The notes: generated from the sequence alone by a model not told the origin. A stretch of DNA of 64,000 bases from Pterois miles (GCA_947000775.1 CAMQGK010000130.1:7005001-7069000), one strand, 5' to 3'; numbered from the stretch's first letter, positions 46,701 through 59,354 are shown. Numbers and translations: made by a program.

Positions 46701-48180
46701 GGAAGATCATTAAGCTTAATAATGTTACAGAATCTAGTTAGTGTACGACCCTCTTATGCTAAGCTAAGCTAACCAGCTGCTGACTGTATCTACCAGACAG
46801 ATGTAAGAGTGGTATCAGTCTTCCCACCTAACTCTTTGCAAGAAAGCGAATATTTTCAAATGTCTAACTACTGATATAACACTACAAGTTTGCTAAACTT
46901 AAGAGTAGCTTATTCCCCATGGGTACAGCTTAGCTTAGCTTGCTTTGTAGCCGTACATTATGTAAACCGACTCTTCACTTTTAGCTCTCTATCATGCCAA
47001 CCTCGACGTGAACCAGCTCACATATCGCTGCTATTTCTGCATTGTATTCCCCACCAGGGACTCGGCTTTCGTTGTGAAATTCTTGGCATATGTAACATGA
47101 TTGGATAAAGCGACACAGGTGGAGGCTTGATGCTAAATACACACTGGAGTAAAAAATAAAATGAGGGAGCCCTGCTGCGAACACTTCTCTTTGAGCTCCA
47201 GCCCCCATTGTTGCTCCTCTCTGTGTTTGCTGTTGCTATAGAAATAGAGATGAGAGGGCTTAAGATGGCGCTGTGACTCTTGTATTCGCTAAATGACAGG
47301 GTCAATTATCAGGCTATTTTCTGCTGACCCACTAACATTTCCCCTGCTCCCTCTTATTTAAGAGATGTGTTGAAAGCAAAAGGAACAGAGGAGGGAAAGA
47401 CAGTGGTGAGAAATGTCAGCGTCGCACCCTGTGACAGTTCATTTACTCGCCGTAGCCCGGACAACACCGGACAGATTTGGGAAATGTCTTAAACAGGCGC
47501 GATTTGCTCGGAGTGGGATTGTGTTTGGCAGGATTGCGGCTCTGGGAGGAGGCCCACATAGTGTCGGTGAGGGTGAAGCAGGGTGCATTACACCCATCTG
47601 CCAAGATGACTCATAAGCAGTGTACAGGGGCCAAAGCCACAATAGGGCTTCAGAGTTTGGTGTCCAAGTTGTGGATGATGAACTGGGGAGCTCATCCTTT
47701 TATTTCAAAACAACCTCTCTAAAGCTGTTTTCATCTTTCTCCCAGAATCTGCAGTTTGCAGCACACAATACGTTACATGATACACTAACTCTCCAAACCA
47801 TTCACTCTGAAGGAGCTGACCTGAAGGAAACGTTTTCACCTGATGACTCACACTGTAACAATGCACCGGTACTCGGCCCAAAAACTGAATTGCAGCACGG
47901 CGTAAATGAATGGAGTACAGTGATGTTTTGAAAAAGAAAACATGACTCAGCTCGCTGCTTGGACGCAGCACAGCAGCTGAATATTAACAGAGCTGGAGAA
48001 AGATCCATAAAACTGCATTATTATCCTCTGTTTTCTCACATTGGGGTTGACCTTGGGACAAACTGTCTCCTGTGGTATAATGTGATGCACCAGGCTAACG
48101 GCTTTGCTAATAGTAGTTTTGGTGTTGGTCTTATTTAGGTTTTGACAGCAAACTTTCAAATTGGACTCGTGAGGTGTCGA
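46701..48180. other. Gene-free stretch
   Basis: Unassigned, apparently unique sequence. The section 47,410-47,640 is more GC-rich, but none of its short overlapping frames is bounded by good splice sites. Confidence 0.45.
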
Positions 48181-48182
48181 CT

Positions 48183-48425
48183 GTGGCTCAGATAGAGCAG
48201 GTTTCCACCAGTCGGAAGGTCGGTGGTTTGGTTGTTCGATCCCCGGCGGCTCTGGTCGCATGTCGATGTGTCCTTGAGTAAGACCCTAAACCCCAAACTG
48301 TTCCCGAAGGCATAGCCATCGGTGTGTGAATGAGTATTTAGATCCTGATGGACAAAGCATGTCAGTTTCTGCTATCAGTGTATGAATGCGTATGTGAATG
48401 GGTGAGTGCTGATATGTGATATATG
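48183..48425 (+). mobile_element. tRNA-derived teleost SINE
   Basis: The head contains an A box (GTGGCTCAGATAGAGCAGG) and a B box (GGTTGTTCGATCCCC) of a tRNA-derived pol III promoter. The body follows with GTGTCCTTGAGTAAGACCCT, AAACCCCAAACTG, CCCGAAGGCATAGCC and ATCGGTGTGTGAATGAG. It is a common SINE of percomorph fishes. This is not a functional tRNA gene, because the head does not fold past the B box. Confidence 0.75.
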
Positions 48426-48779
48426 ATATATAAATGCAAATCCACAGAGCAGACTGTTTTTACCTTTCACAATAAAAGCCCTAGACATACAATTTTCGCA
48501 AGCATTTTGCATTTTCCTGTTGATTATTCATCACGCCCCTGGTGTGTAACGAAAACACAATGATTCATACAGAATATTCAGCTGATTATATGTGAAAGAA
48601 ATATACTTGTTAATATTATATTCCATGTCTCCCAATAGATCCCCCTAAATGTTAAAAACCTCCCCTTAAATGTCTCTTTCTGAATGCCAATCAGACAGAG
48701 CTTTATATTAAGTAAGAGCCAAACCAGAATCACTTGTATCATGTCTCTCTTGGCCTCTTTTTCCTTCATTCACTTGACT

Positions 48780-49300
48780 GATCTTAAGCGATCTATCAGG
48801 TTATCAAAACCCTTTCTGAGCTGACGAAGCAATAAATTGGAGCTGTAATTATTAGCAGGATGGGGGATGAAAAATAAAAAACACAGGTATCTGAGCTCCA
48901 AAGGGGATTAAAATCACTGACCATCGCAGCTACTATTGAAATCATTACACTTCCCCTCCAGAAATTCATCCACTGCTACATAATGAGATCTTGATCCAAC
49001 ATAATAGTGTGCCAGCAAGATGCTTCAGGACATCCTGGCTGCACCAACTCCAATAATTGCTCATTATAAACTAATCTAGCTGTTGTTTGTCCACCTTGTT
49101 GGCTCACTGATTAGCACTATCCTGGAGACTCAATAGCACGCCATCATAAAGTCAATGCTCCAATAGCAGCTTCGACATTTGACTTGTAAAAAGCCCAAAG
49201 TTTGATTCATCGCATGTGTAATTGAGGAGGTTGCTGGGCAACTGGGCTGAGGGCAAGGCAGCAGGGACCAAAAAGATGGAGGGAAGCAAAGCTAAGCCTA
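48780..49300. promoter_or_regulatory. Candidate conserved non-coding region
   Basis: Repeat-free sequence with many homeodomain-type cores: GGAGCTGTAATTATTAGCAG, CAATAATTGCTCATTATAAA, CTGATTAGCACTATCC and GTGTAATTGAGGAGG. No open frame is sustained. Conservation is suspected from the texture only. Confidence 0.25.
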
Positions 49301-50184
49301 CATTTAATCATCATTTTGAATATTTCTTCATGAGCTGAATACACAAGTCGCATCAGCAGAGAGTTTAAACAACATCTACTGCTCACTGCTTAAAAAAAAA
49401 AAGCTCCAACTAGAACGATAACGTGTTATTTTTCTTGAGCGTGAAGCTAACAATGTCAGCAAGCAGCTGATTGTCCTGAAACTGACATCTGGAACAGCTG
49501 CAGCACTGACAGTTATACTTCCTCAGTGTTTAGTGGCTGGAGCTGGTGAAGACACTCCGACTTAAGCTTCCTCTGAATGCTGCGCTCACCCATTGTGGTT
49601 AAAGTGACAGCTCTGGCTTCACCATTTAAGTTTATTTAAACACTTCATTTTGGACAAATCTGCAACATCTCAATTGTAAGCGCACTGTACCTTGTGATTT
49701 AGGCTGATAGCTGGAAAGTACCTTTCTCGCTTGATAAATGAAACCTTGGTTTGGCCGCTGAAGGACAAATGGCTACAGTACAGTATCTCAGCAGGATGTG
49801 CTCCAACACCACCAGGCAATGTGTCAGCTCTGGCCTTTGCCTCGCTTCTACTGTGCAGAGATTGGATGACCACTAATTTTAGCTGAGGGGTTTGTCAGCC
49901 ACTGGACAGATTGGATTACAGGTGGGGACGCAATGCTGGGGAGAGTTGGGGAGATAATAACAAACATCTCGATATCTGATATTTTATGTAGCCACTGATG
50001 GTGATTATTTTAACTCAAATTCATGCAACTAGTGTTATTGGATTGACAATATATGTGTCATGATAATCAGGTCCATTCAATAGTTGTTGAGATATATCTG
50101 TCAAAATCACAAGCCTGCTGGTGGCGCTAAAGAAAAAGACTGAGGTTCACCAAAGTTAGTGGGCTTCTTCTTCATCATGTGTTT
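49301..50184. other. Gene-free stretch
   Basis: Unassigned, except for a short arm of the long-TIR MITE at about 49,636-49,670 (AAACACTTCATTTTGGAC). Confidence 0.4.
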
Positions 50185-50395
50185 TCATCTTACAACTTTA
50201 ACCCTTTCACAATGTTTTCAGTTCATCAAACTTTACTGTAACTTTTTGGTTGCCTACAGATGTCTTATTTACTGCTCGGTTGTACTTCCGGTCGCAAATA
50301 ACCAAGATGGCAACGACCAAAAACCAACATGGTGACGGCCAAAAACCAAGATGGCGACAACCAAAAACTAAGATGGACCATTCTATGGTCTGGGC
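50185..50395 (+). mobile_element. Repeat family R2, copy
   Basis: CTTACAACTTTAACCCTTTC, TTTTTGGTTGCCTACAGATG and four AAGATGG-type units (AACCAAGATGGCAACGACCA, AAAACCAAGATGGCGACAAC). It ends before the distal part seen at 43,680. Confidence 0.65.
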
Positions 50396-52960
50396 CACAG
50401 TGGTGGACTGACCAACATCTCTATCTACGATATGGTACCTGCCATTTAATGATGCACATTTTAATACAGCACAGTATATACTGTATGCATGTATTGGTAT
50501 ATCCTTTTCCATTTGAAAAGTGACGTATCATTCAAACTTGACAGTAATGTGGAGAATTACAGACTTTGAGTCAATACATGAATGAACGACTGACACTTCA
50601 GTGTTAGTCTTTCAGTTAGAGGCAGTATGTGTGACAGCATGCGGACCAGCTGATGGATGCTGCGACCCTGTAATCCTCTACTGTCAATCCTCTGTCACTA
50701 CACAGATGGATGGACAGACTGAGAATGCACCGGTGAGTGAATGAGTGCATGCTGATGTTGTCTTTATGAAGGGGAACGCAGTACTGCCAGTGCAGCAGTC
50801 ACTGTTAAAGTCATTGCTTGAAAGGCCAGAGGTCAGCTGAACAGATATACTCAGATATAATTATTTCTATACTGGGTGGTGAGACAGACTTCGAGGATCA
50901 TATAGCGTAGATGCAATTACTGCAGACAAAGTGACAGCCTGCTGACCAGCTGACTCTCTAATCTGCAGACAGGAGGCTGACGTTCAACATCCTGAGCCCA
51001 CGCCGTGCACGTATTTATCCCAACCAAACACTGCCAGGTGACAGGGTTCCCTGGTAAAATCTACAGCGTGTCACTACGCCAAAACGCATGTCTCTCATAT
51101 GCAAAAACATAATGTCGTAGCTGACCTGTCAGACAGCATCTCAGGCATCTGATGAAACGATGTGGTCTGCAAGCCACTAATACAGTGATCAATTTAACAT
51201 ACAACAAACTACAAAACTGGCAGATTAGCAATGCAAAACACACCCATGTTTCAAAAAATACAATCCCAAAATACTATGGTAAATAGGAAAATATAAAAAA
51301 AGCATAACAAAACAAAATGTGTTACTCAACGTGCTTTGTTTTAGTTTCTCAGTGAAATATGGTTGTGTTTTGCACTTCCAGGATCCTGTACTGTGCTTCA
51401 TATACATGAGTAGTCAAAAATGGCTAAATAAATAAATAAATAAATATGCAATTATGGTAGCATTGTTGATGAAGCTGAGCTGCATCATCCTCAGTGCAAA
51501 AGCTCTAAAAGGCCACTCCCAAAACTAAAAAAGTGCTGCCCTCTGCTGGCTGAACAGAGCTAAGGGTCCCCTAAAGGACCATGAAACCTCTGAAAAATAC
51601 TTAACACATAGTTATTATCATAAAATGAATTTACGATCAACACCGGATGTTTAAAAACACTGTCAGCTGCCAAGGTTCTTGACTTTAAGGGGTGTAAGAA
51701 AATAAAAACTTACAAATATATGCATATAAATTAGGCAGACCCTAACACAAGCTGTACTCACAAAGCAACCACCCTCGTCATGCATTACTAAAGCACGCAG
51801 ATAAAACAACCAAAGCGCTAGTTTAAAGAGAAGAAAACACAAAATTTGTCAAAAAAACAGGGCTATTAAATATGTATGACTGTCAACGACAAAGAATTGT
51901 ATTAAACGTTCCTACAAATGGCAGGAAAACTCATCCCTGATGCAATATTCACAGGAAGTATTCTGCTCAAAATTCATCCAAACCACTTGAATGAAGGACA
52001 GACCCCATACAAATAAATACAGTTTAAATATAATATACACACATTGCCATATCTATCGCTGGTATGGTTTCATCTTGTCAGTCATGGTTGTGAAGATCAC
52101 ACTGAACACACAAGTTTTGGGCTTTGCTAGGTATTTATATTTCTGTCTGTATGTCTGTGGAAAGCCACTTCAAAAATAAATAAAAAAATGCACATACAAG
52201 GTGTTTTTAACTGTAATATGTAAAAAAAAATAAAAATAAAAAAATAAAAAATCTGCCAAGGAACAAGTGAAAATTCACTTGATTGTTTTTCTTGAGATAA
52301 GATGTAATATTTACCTTTATACTTTTAAGGTAAAAAGAGATCTTGAAATTAGCCGGGAAAACTCATTTTCAGCCATATTTCACTGTTTTTTGTTTGTGTT
52401 GTGTGTTCAAAAGTGGTATTTTTTTTTCACTTTACAAGATGCATCGTCTAAAAACAAGTCCCTATATCTCACTGCTCAGGGATTGTGTCTTACATTAAGT
52501 GTGGTAAGGTGAGAAATGGCAAGATTTTGCATTTTTGCAAGGATCACTGCGATAGCGTCGCAACCGTGTGGTCGCAAACTTTACAAACGTGTAGTTGAGA
52601 TCAAAATGAAGGCCGAAGGATGTGTGTGGTTGAAGCAAGGGTGCTGGAAGTAGGGCAACAGGAAGTAGGGAAGGGGGTAAGATTTGGCGTTGTGCCTGTT
52701 GTGATCCCATTGCAAGATGGTGTCTAGTTAAATCTTATCAATGTTAGTTTACCCTTTAAACTATCAAGGTTAAGTTTAGATACCATGTTCCGTTTGATAT
52801 TGCACATTCTCCTCTCATAACCTTGCCATATAAGAGGAACATACCGCGTTGCCCCTTTTATCACGGTTATCGTGAACTCATGTGCTACGTAAACACAGAG
52901 CTGCAGCTTTCCATACATCATCAAGGACGTTTCACAGATGCCACGTATGTTCATTTGTCA
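50396..52960. other. Gene-free stretch upstream of the CRISP gene
   Basis: Mostly unassigned AT-rich DNA. A (AAAT)n run lies at 51,423-51,445. The 52,530-52,730 portion (GCAACAGGAAGTAGGGAAGG, ATTGCAAGATGG) has a repeat-like look. No exon is supported. Confidence 0.4.
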
Positions 52961-52980
52961 CATGTCGGTGTGGTCGTGCG

Positions 52981-52989
52981 TATATAAGC
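52981..52989 (+). promoter_or_regulatory. TATA box of the CRISP gene
   Basis: TATATAAGC lies 51 bp before the ATG at 53,032. Transcription would then start near 53,010, giving a 5' UTR of about 20-25 nt. Confidence 0.65.
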
Positions 52990-53031
52990 AACACCTGCGG
53001 CTCTCGGAGGTTAACAGTCCTGGGTTTAACC

Positions 53032-56000
53032 ATGGCGACCTACACTTTCACCTTCCTGTGCGCCTTGGGCGTCTTCGCTACGTTGGTGTTTGGCTCCAGA
53101 CTGGTAAGTGAAATATCCTGTTTACTAGGATTATATTTAGTGTATATTTCTAATCTTAAGAATTATAAATATACATTTCTGTATTTTTGCTTCTAATGTG
53201 CAATAAATACACTATTAATTCTCTCTCCTCCTCCATACCTGAAGGGGGGTGAGTGTCTGTAATTATCATTATTACTATTATTACTAATAATAATACATTT
53301 ATAATCATACACAATCACAATTCACAAAATGTTGTTTTTTTGGTGTGTTTAGGCGGAGGAGGATCATCCACAGAGTTTTCCACAGTCCAAACTAACCCGA
53401 GTGAGATTGTGAACAAGCACAACACCCTGAGAAGAGGTGTTCAGCCTACTGCCAGCAACATGTTGGAGATGGTAATGACAGTGTGCTACAGTTGATTTGA
53501 TATTACACATGCTCCCTCGTGCAGCACATCAGTAAAAGATTAATGTGTCCACTGATCCCCACAGAGCTGGAGCAGCGAGGCTGCAGCCAACGCTCAGAGA
53601 TGGGCCAATACCTGCTCGATGAGGCACAGCCCCGACAGCTCCAGGGAGATCAGCAGTGAGTTCATTATAACACCTCTGGTTCTGTTTAAACCACGCTTCA
53701 CAAAACGCCAGCCACACTGTTATTTTACAACAAATGACATGAGTTAGCTGTTTAAGGTGCTGTGTCCACCATATGTACACTATTTAATGGTAGAAACTTT
53801 AATCTTTGCAGTAAATGTAAATGAAATGTCATGGCAAGATTAATGTGGCAGTTTACTGTGTGCTCTCGCTAATGTCGCTGGGTTGAATCAAATACAGGTA
53901 AATATGTTTTGTGTAGGTCTTGTGGTGATGATCAGACTGATTCAAATATGCCACCATTAAAAAAACTGGTCGGATGTTTCACTGAGAACAACGTCATGTG
54001 AGATAATGTTATCAAAAACAACCTTAACTGAATGAATCATGACTGTTTACTGTGTTTGCATTTGGATTGAGTACATAAAATTACAGATGTGGATAGTCCA
54101 TAATTGTATTGTATAATGTGAATTATTATTTTTGAGAGATGTTGATAATTAATTGCACATTTTTTATCTGATCAATATGTAACTTAAAGGGAGATTTGTG
54201 GCAAATATGCTTGCTTTATGCAAATGTAGGTATATTTAATTTATTTAAATGTAGGTATATATTATTTATCAGGGTATCTGCAGGTTTCAACGAGCCAAAT
54301 TTAAGACTTTTTAAGACCTTTTTATGACCATTATGGATCCAATTAAGACCACTATGAATGCAATTTAAGACCTACTACATATCCATACTGGCAAAAAAGT
54401 ATCAAAGATATGAACTGCAACATCAGTATCGTCATTGCAGCTTCGTATATGACCGACCGGAGCACCTCGGCTTTCAGTGTAGGAGTGCTGAACTTGCATT
54501 TACCCGGTTTTAGCACTCTGACCTTAAGTCAGATGACAACATTACTCAGCTTTTCACCTTCTGTGAGATTTCACCATTAATAAACGACCACTCCCCTTGA
54601 CTGCATGTGACGTGAGCGTTCTCCGATAAATCCTATCCGGGGGAAACAGCTATTCCCTTTTGGTTCCACTTTATAGTTTTGTTACGGTGTGCTCAGAAAA
54701 CAAAACATTTAAAGGCAAGATAATGCATTTTGTGTGAAATTAAAGTAACGTGTATGGATTTTTAAGAAGAAATTTTGTGAGATTTTAAGACATTTTGAGG
54801 CCTTAAATTCATATTATTGGATTTCAGACTTTTTTGAAGCATTTTTAAGACCTGCAGGAATCCTGGTTACTATTGGAAATCTATTAACAACAGAAAACAG
54901 TGAAACTCAGAAACCCTCGCAGGTACTGCATTTAGCACAAAAGGGAGACTCCTGGCTACCCACAGAACCCATTTTCTAAATCAGCCATCCCTGAAAACTG
55001 GCATGCCAGTTCTTCCTCACCAAAATTTAGCAAAAGATTGAAGTGTTATTTACCCTCCTTCTCAATGAGCTAGTAAGACATGGCAATGGATTTCTTAGGT
55101 TTTCTGCTTTCACACGATACCATTATCCTCACTCTAGCTTCAACATTAAACCTACTACAACCTAAAAAATCACAAGTTGTGTTAATGCATTACAGAAATT
55201 AGTGGCGGTAGTATAAATTCGGTGTAATCGGTGTAATCACATCATACCAGAGGTGGATGAAATGAGAAGCCAGCGTCTGATATTTAATAAAAATGTCAGT
55301 ATAAATTCAATAAATGTGAAAGCCACAATGTCGGCTCCCAACTCAATAATGTAATTTTTTAACTACTTCAGAAATGATCTTTTTCTAAGGGAGCATTGGT
55401 TAGAAGAGGGATTTACAGTATTTATTTGAACTGCTCATAAAGTGGCCAAATGTCCAGGTCAACTCATGGCTTTCACAAAGACAATATGCAGTGGAGACGA
55501 TGAAATGCGATCATGACTGGATTTCACATTCATTAAGTATCTCCCTTTCGTCCTGTTAAACTGCAGCTAGCGGCTGTGGAGAGAACCTGTACATGTCCAG
55601 CTGGGAGAACACCTGGAGCAACGCTATCCAGAGCTGGTACGACGAGGTGAAGGATTATCGCTATGGAGTGGGATCGATCAACGGAGGAGTGGTCGGACAC
55701 TACACACAGGTATCACTTCAACTTACAGCTCTTAATTCTCACTAACCTGCATACAAATGGGCCAAAACTTGAATGAATGAGTTAAAAGGGACTCAGTAAC
55801 CCAAACTGTAAAACAGTATTATACATTAATATCATGAGCTCCTGATGATTTGATTTTATCTCTTGTTCTCGGCACAGGTTGTTTGGTACCGGTCCAACAA
55901 GGTTGGCTGTGGTGTGGCCTACTGCCCCAACTCCAGATTCAAGTACTTCTACGTCTGCCAGTACTGCCCACCGTAAGTACAAAGTCATTTTTTCTCTTAT

Positions 56001-58450
56001 TTCAATGGAAAGTTCAGCATTATTTTCTTACATTTAGTGAATATTTACATGGATATTTAGTTCCACCCAAGATCCAAGATCAAGTTCAAGTCACTGTAAA
56101 AAAAAAAAAAAAAACAAAAAAGCAAAATAAAAACTGTAAAACTAAAGTAAAATATCCTAATTCAAATGTCAATAAACAACACAACAAACAATAAACTTAG
56201 ACAAGCTGAGAAGCTGTTAATTTAGAGATTAACATCTTCAATAAGGTGTCAGCGCTATAATTTCTACTACAGAGTAATATGTATATATATATATATATAT
56301 AATACATGTATGTGGGCGCTAAGTACCAAAAAAGGAAATATGCTTCCAGAAAGTATTGATATGTCACACAGATGACTCTGTGAAATTTCTGTACATTTCA
56401 AACTTGCTGTAAGTGCGACTCTGATTCAAATAATGTCTAAAACATCATAAAGAAAAACCCCTGTGATGCTCTGCAGTAAAAACTGGTCCTTCGACACCTC
56501 GCTGAGTCTTCATTCAATAGTTACTCAGAGTGCTTTGCCTTCTCAGATCATATCCATGTCATGTCTGGGCTGATATCCAGAGTGTCTAACTGTTAAATAT
56601 TTGATGCTTCTGTCTATATCACAGTGGAAACTACCAGTACGCTCACCCCTACCAATCAGGACCCTCCTGTGGTGACTGCCCCAATGCCTGCAACAACAAA
56701 CTGTGCAGTAAGTGGCTAATACTGCACTTTACTACTACTTAGTGTGTGTGTGTGTGTTTAAAAATATCTTTTTAATATATACTGCTTATAAATGATAAAT
56801 GTTACCAGAATGGGCTAAAAAATTGTTCTGATTGCATTAAAAAAGGTACTTTTTACTCAGATTTTATGCATATGGTGGTGTGATCTTTACACTGACGGCT
56901 TTCTTGAAATTAGATTTTAAAAATTGCAATATATCACCTTGCACAGAGTATCTCAATATACTGAATCGTAACCCCTGTATCATGATACGTATTGTACCAC
57001 CAGATTCTTGCCAGTTCACAGCCTTCGTTGCTGGTGCTGTTAATAGCTGTGGACGCAGCAGTAGCAGTTTGTACAGTGTGTTTGTCGGTAAATAAATGCT
57101 ACAACGGGAGCCAACTTCCTGTATCCGGCTGAGACTCTCTTAAGGTGGGCTGTTAAGGTGGACCAGCTTTTATCTGTAAAGTGAGGAGCCGCTGCTCTGA
57201 GTTTTGCTCAGCTTTTTAATTAATTTTAATATTTCTTTTCACCGATTTCACTCACTCATCATCAACCTCTTATCCGCGGTCTAGTTCTTTGGGTCATGAC
57301 CCAGCCCACATCACCAAAGGCAACAGTAGGCAGATCGAAAGCTTTGCCTTGCAGTTCATCTATCTTCACGTCACAACGGTGCAGTAAAGCGAACGGGGAC
57401 GGGTGCTGGACGGGTCAAACAAACACAGGACTTTCACCATGGAGACCGATGTTCGTGTCCCGTCTGAAACCTAAAGTAAACGTTGACTTTATGCTTGTTA
57501 CTTAACATTACGTTAGATAGTCCACTAAGGGCGCTAGTTACGTTGTTATGGTATCATTTTAACACAAATCCTGATGTTTTTTTTTTCTAACCTTAACCAA
57601 GTAGTTTTGTCAGGGATGGACCAATCCGACTTTTTCAGAATCAGTACTGAAACCTGGGCTTTTGGCATCGGCCAATACCGAGCACCAATCGGATATCAGT
57701 GTTGAATTAATAAGCTGTATGCCTCACTGTGTGGAAGCACTGGGATCATCCTTTTCTGAACACTGTAAAGCGCAAACAAACAATTTGGCAAAAAAATATT
57801 CAAAATTAACAGCAGTTACAATTCAGGTGGAAAATTTAAACAGGAATTAAAATAACAATAATACAGTGTAGATCGGCCTCAATGTCAGCGATATCCAATC
57901 CAGCTATTTGAGTCTGTATTGGACCCATTTCTGATCTGATGTCGCTGCAACCCTAAGCTTTGTTGCCTAAACCTAACAAATCGTATTGCAACGTTAACCG
58001 CGTGGCTGATGTGAAATGTATTTATGAAACATATTTTTGGTTCAGAGACGTCGACATTCAACGTTTCTGTGGTTTGCAGAAAGTACAACGCATCTTCTCT
58101 GTCCTCTGCAGTTTGCATTCATAAATGATCACAGTAGTCACTGTATTCGCAGGGCAGGATAACTTTTAGATCACCACCAGTTTTACTTTGTCTTTTCCTG
58201 TATCTCAATGTAATGACCAAGACAAACGATAATTTCTGCCTGTAGAACATCTTCCAGAAGAAGTTTTCAGTCTCTAAATTTTAATTTTCTATTCATGCAT
58301 CCACTCTCCTTTTCCTCTCCAGCCAACCCCTGCCCTTACTCTGACCAGTACAATAACTGTGCTGACCTGAAGAAGCAGTGGGGCTGCTCAAACAGCGACG
58401 TGGCCTCTTGGTGTCCCGCCTCCTGCAGGTGCACATCTCAGATTATTTAA
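53032..58450 (+). CDS. Cysteine-rich secretory protein (CRISP/CAP family)
   Basis: A secreted CAP-superfamily protein. Exons: 53,032-53,103; 53,353-53,471; 53,565-53,655; 55,567-55,709; 55,878-55,972; 56,625-56,707; 58,323-58,450. Exon 1 encodes a hydrophobic signal peptide (MATYTFTFLCALGVF). The CAP/PR-1 domain runs over exons 2 to 5 with EIVNKHNTLRR, ENLYMSSWENTW, the signature GHYTQVVWYRSNKVGCG and the second signature FKYFYVCQYCPPGN. Exon 6 is the cysteine-rich hinge (CGDCPNACNNKLC) and exon 7 the ShK-like CRISP domain (CSNSDVASWCPASCRC). All junctions except exon 1 to 2 keep phase. Exon 1 ends in phase 0 while the strong acceptor at 53,352 needs one carried base. A weaker acceptor before 53,376 restores phase and gives 235 residues. 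Venom-type and non-venom CRISPs share this layout, and nothing here indicates toxicity. No disabling stop is seen. Confidence 0.9.
54270..54865. mobile_element. hAT-like MITE in CRISP intron 3
   Basis: The left end is CAGGGTATCTGCAGGTTTC. The right end reads AGACCTGCAGGAATCCTG, inverted to CAGGATTCCTGCAGGTCT. AAGACTTTTTAAGACC and ATTAAGACCACTATG repeats lie inside both ends, typical of a widespread teleost element. It has no coding capacity, and the flanking octamers are too diverged to prove a duplication. Confidence 0.65.
54940..55210 (-). mobile_element. Diverged fragment of repeat family R1
   Basis: CTACCCACAGAACCCATTTT, CCAGTTCTTCCTCACCAAAA, TTTTCTGCTTTCACACGATA and GTTAATGCATTACAG follow the reverse order of R1. 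It lies in CRISP intron 3. Confidence 0.5.
56278..56302. repeat. (TA)n microsatellite
   Basis: GTATATATATATATATATAT in CRISP intron 5. A poly(A) run lies upstream at 56,098-56,114. Confidence 0.85.
56870..57060. mobile_element. Fragment of a teleost ATTGCAATAT-type repeat
   Basis: CTGAATCGTAACCCCTGTAT, CATGATACGTATTGTACCAC and CAGATTCTTGCCAGTTCACA match a common teleost repeat. It lies in CRISP intron 6. Confidence 0.45.
57400..57610 (+). mobile_element. Repeat family R3, copy
   Basis: GGACGGGTCAAACAAACACA, GGACTTTCACCATGGAGACC, GATGTTCGTGTCCCG and CTAACCTTAACCAAGTAG. The GTTCGTGTCCC stretch is reminiscent of a pol III B box, suggesting a SINE. It lies in CRISP intron 6. Confidence 0.6.
57611..57955. 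mobile_element. Teleost hAT-like repeat with CGGCCAATACCGA core
   Basis: The left end is CAGGGATGGACCAATCCGAC. The right end is GATGTCGCTGCAACCCTA. Internal GGCATCGGCCAATACCGAGC and CAATCGGATATCAG are typical of a repeat abundant in fish. It is inserted at the end of the R3 copy in CRISP intron 6. Confidence 0.5.
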
Positions 58451-58494
58451 ATGCCACATGTGGACACGTGGGCTCTGACGCATCAGTCAGCTTT

Positions 58495-58500
58495 AATAAA
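58495..58500 (+). terminator. Polyadenylation signal of the CRISP gene
   Basis: AATAAA lies 45 bp after the TAA stop at 58,448-58,450. The 3' UTR would be short. Confidence 0.65.
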
Positions 58501-58589
58501 AACATACTTATCTTTGAAGCTTGTGTCTCTCTGCTGATTACTGAGCAGGTCGAATGGTATTAAACCAGAGATTATAAAGGGAATTTACT

Positions 58590-58800
58590 TTGTCACGGGA
58601 CGAACGCCTGCTGGACGGGGTGGATGGTCAAACAAGGGACTTTCATCCAAAAAGTACCGAAAGTAACATACTAATTTTAACCCGAAACATCATCTTTTAC
58701 TGAATCTAACCAAGTTTTGTTGCCTAAACCTGAACAGAACTGAGAATGCTGTTTCAACAGCAACACCAAAAACGCCAGGCATGGTATAAACCCTTCAGAC
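58590..58800 (+). mobile_element. Repeat family R3, copy
   Basis: GCTGGACGGGGTGGATGGTC, AAACAAGGGACTTTCATCCA, GAATCTAACCAAGTTTTGTT and GCCTAAACCTGAACAG match the copies at 57,400 and 38,690 with internal deletions. Confidence 0.55.
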
Positions 58801-59084
58801 AGACATATTGTACATTTACTGCACTGCACTTTGCAGATTCAGATTATTAATCCAAAGCATAAATAAACTAATACGTTCTGATGTATTATTATGGATAAAT
58901 ATTAAACTTTATGGGGGGGATTCATAAGCTACCCAGCAGTACATACTGTGTATATATATTCATATATCAAAAACAAACCCCAATTTTACCAGCTGCAACT
59001 CATGAATGCATCAATAATTATACTCCAATGATATAATATATATTATTCTAAAATGGGCCATTCTGCACAATAAATACGTAGAAC

Positions 59085-59215
59085 TTGATGCAAATAATTT
59101 TGTACTTTTACTTGCAGTAAAAGCAATTGAATGCATGACTTTTACTTGTAACAGAGTATCTGAGTACTTCTTCCTCTTCAGTACTCCAAAACATTTTCAA
59201 AGAAATATTGTACTT
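59085..59215 (-). mobile_element. Fragment of the GGTGGAAAGTAAC-type repeat
   Basis: TTTTGTACTTTTACTTGCAG, ACTTTTACTTGTAACAGAGT and ATCTGAGTACTTCTTCC correspond to the inverted right part of the repeat whose left end is at 30,745. Confidence 0.45.
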
Positions 59216-59351
59216 TTCACTCTGTACTGTTTGCATATTTCACAGATTATTAATTTTAGTCTGAAATACAGTTTTATTTTCTTATGAAAAGTGAAAACAT
59301 CTGTAGGTAGGAGCTAATTTACCAGCTGACATCTAGCTATTATTTTTTGCC

Positions 59352-59354
<3 letters not shown>

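Noticed and set aside
48183..48260. tRNA gene
   Set aside because: A and B boxes are present, but the following sequence is a SINE body and no cloverleaf acceptor stem closes.
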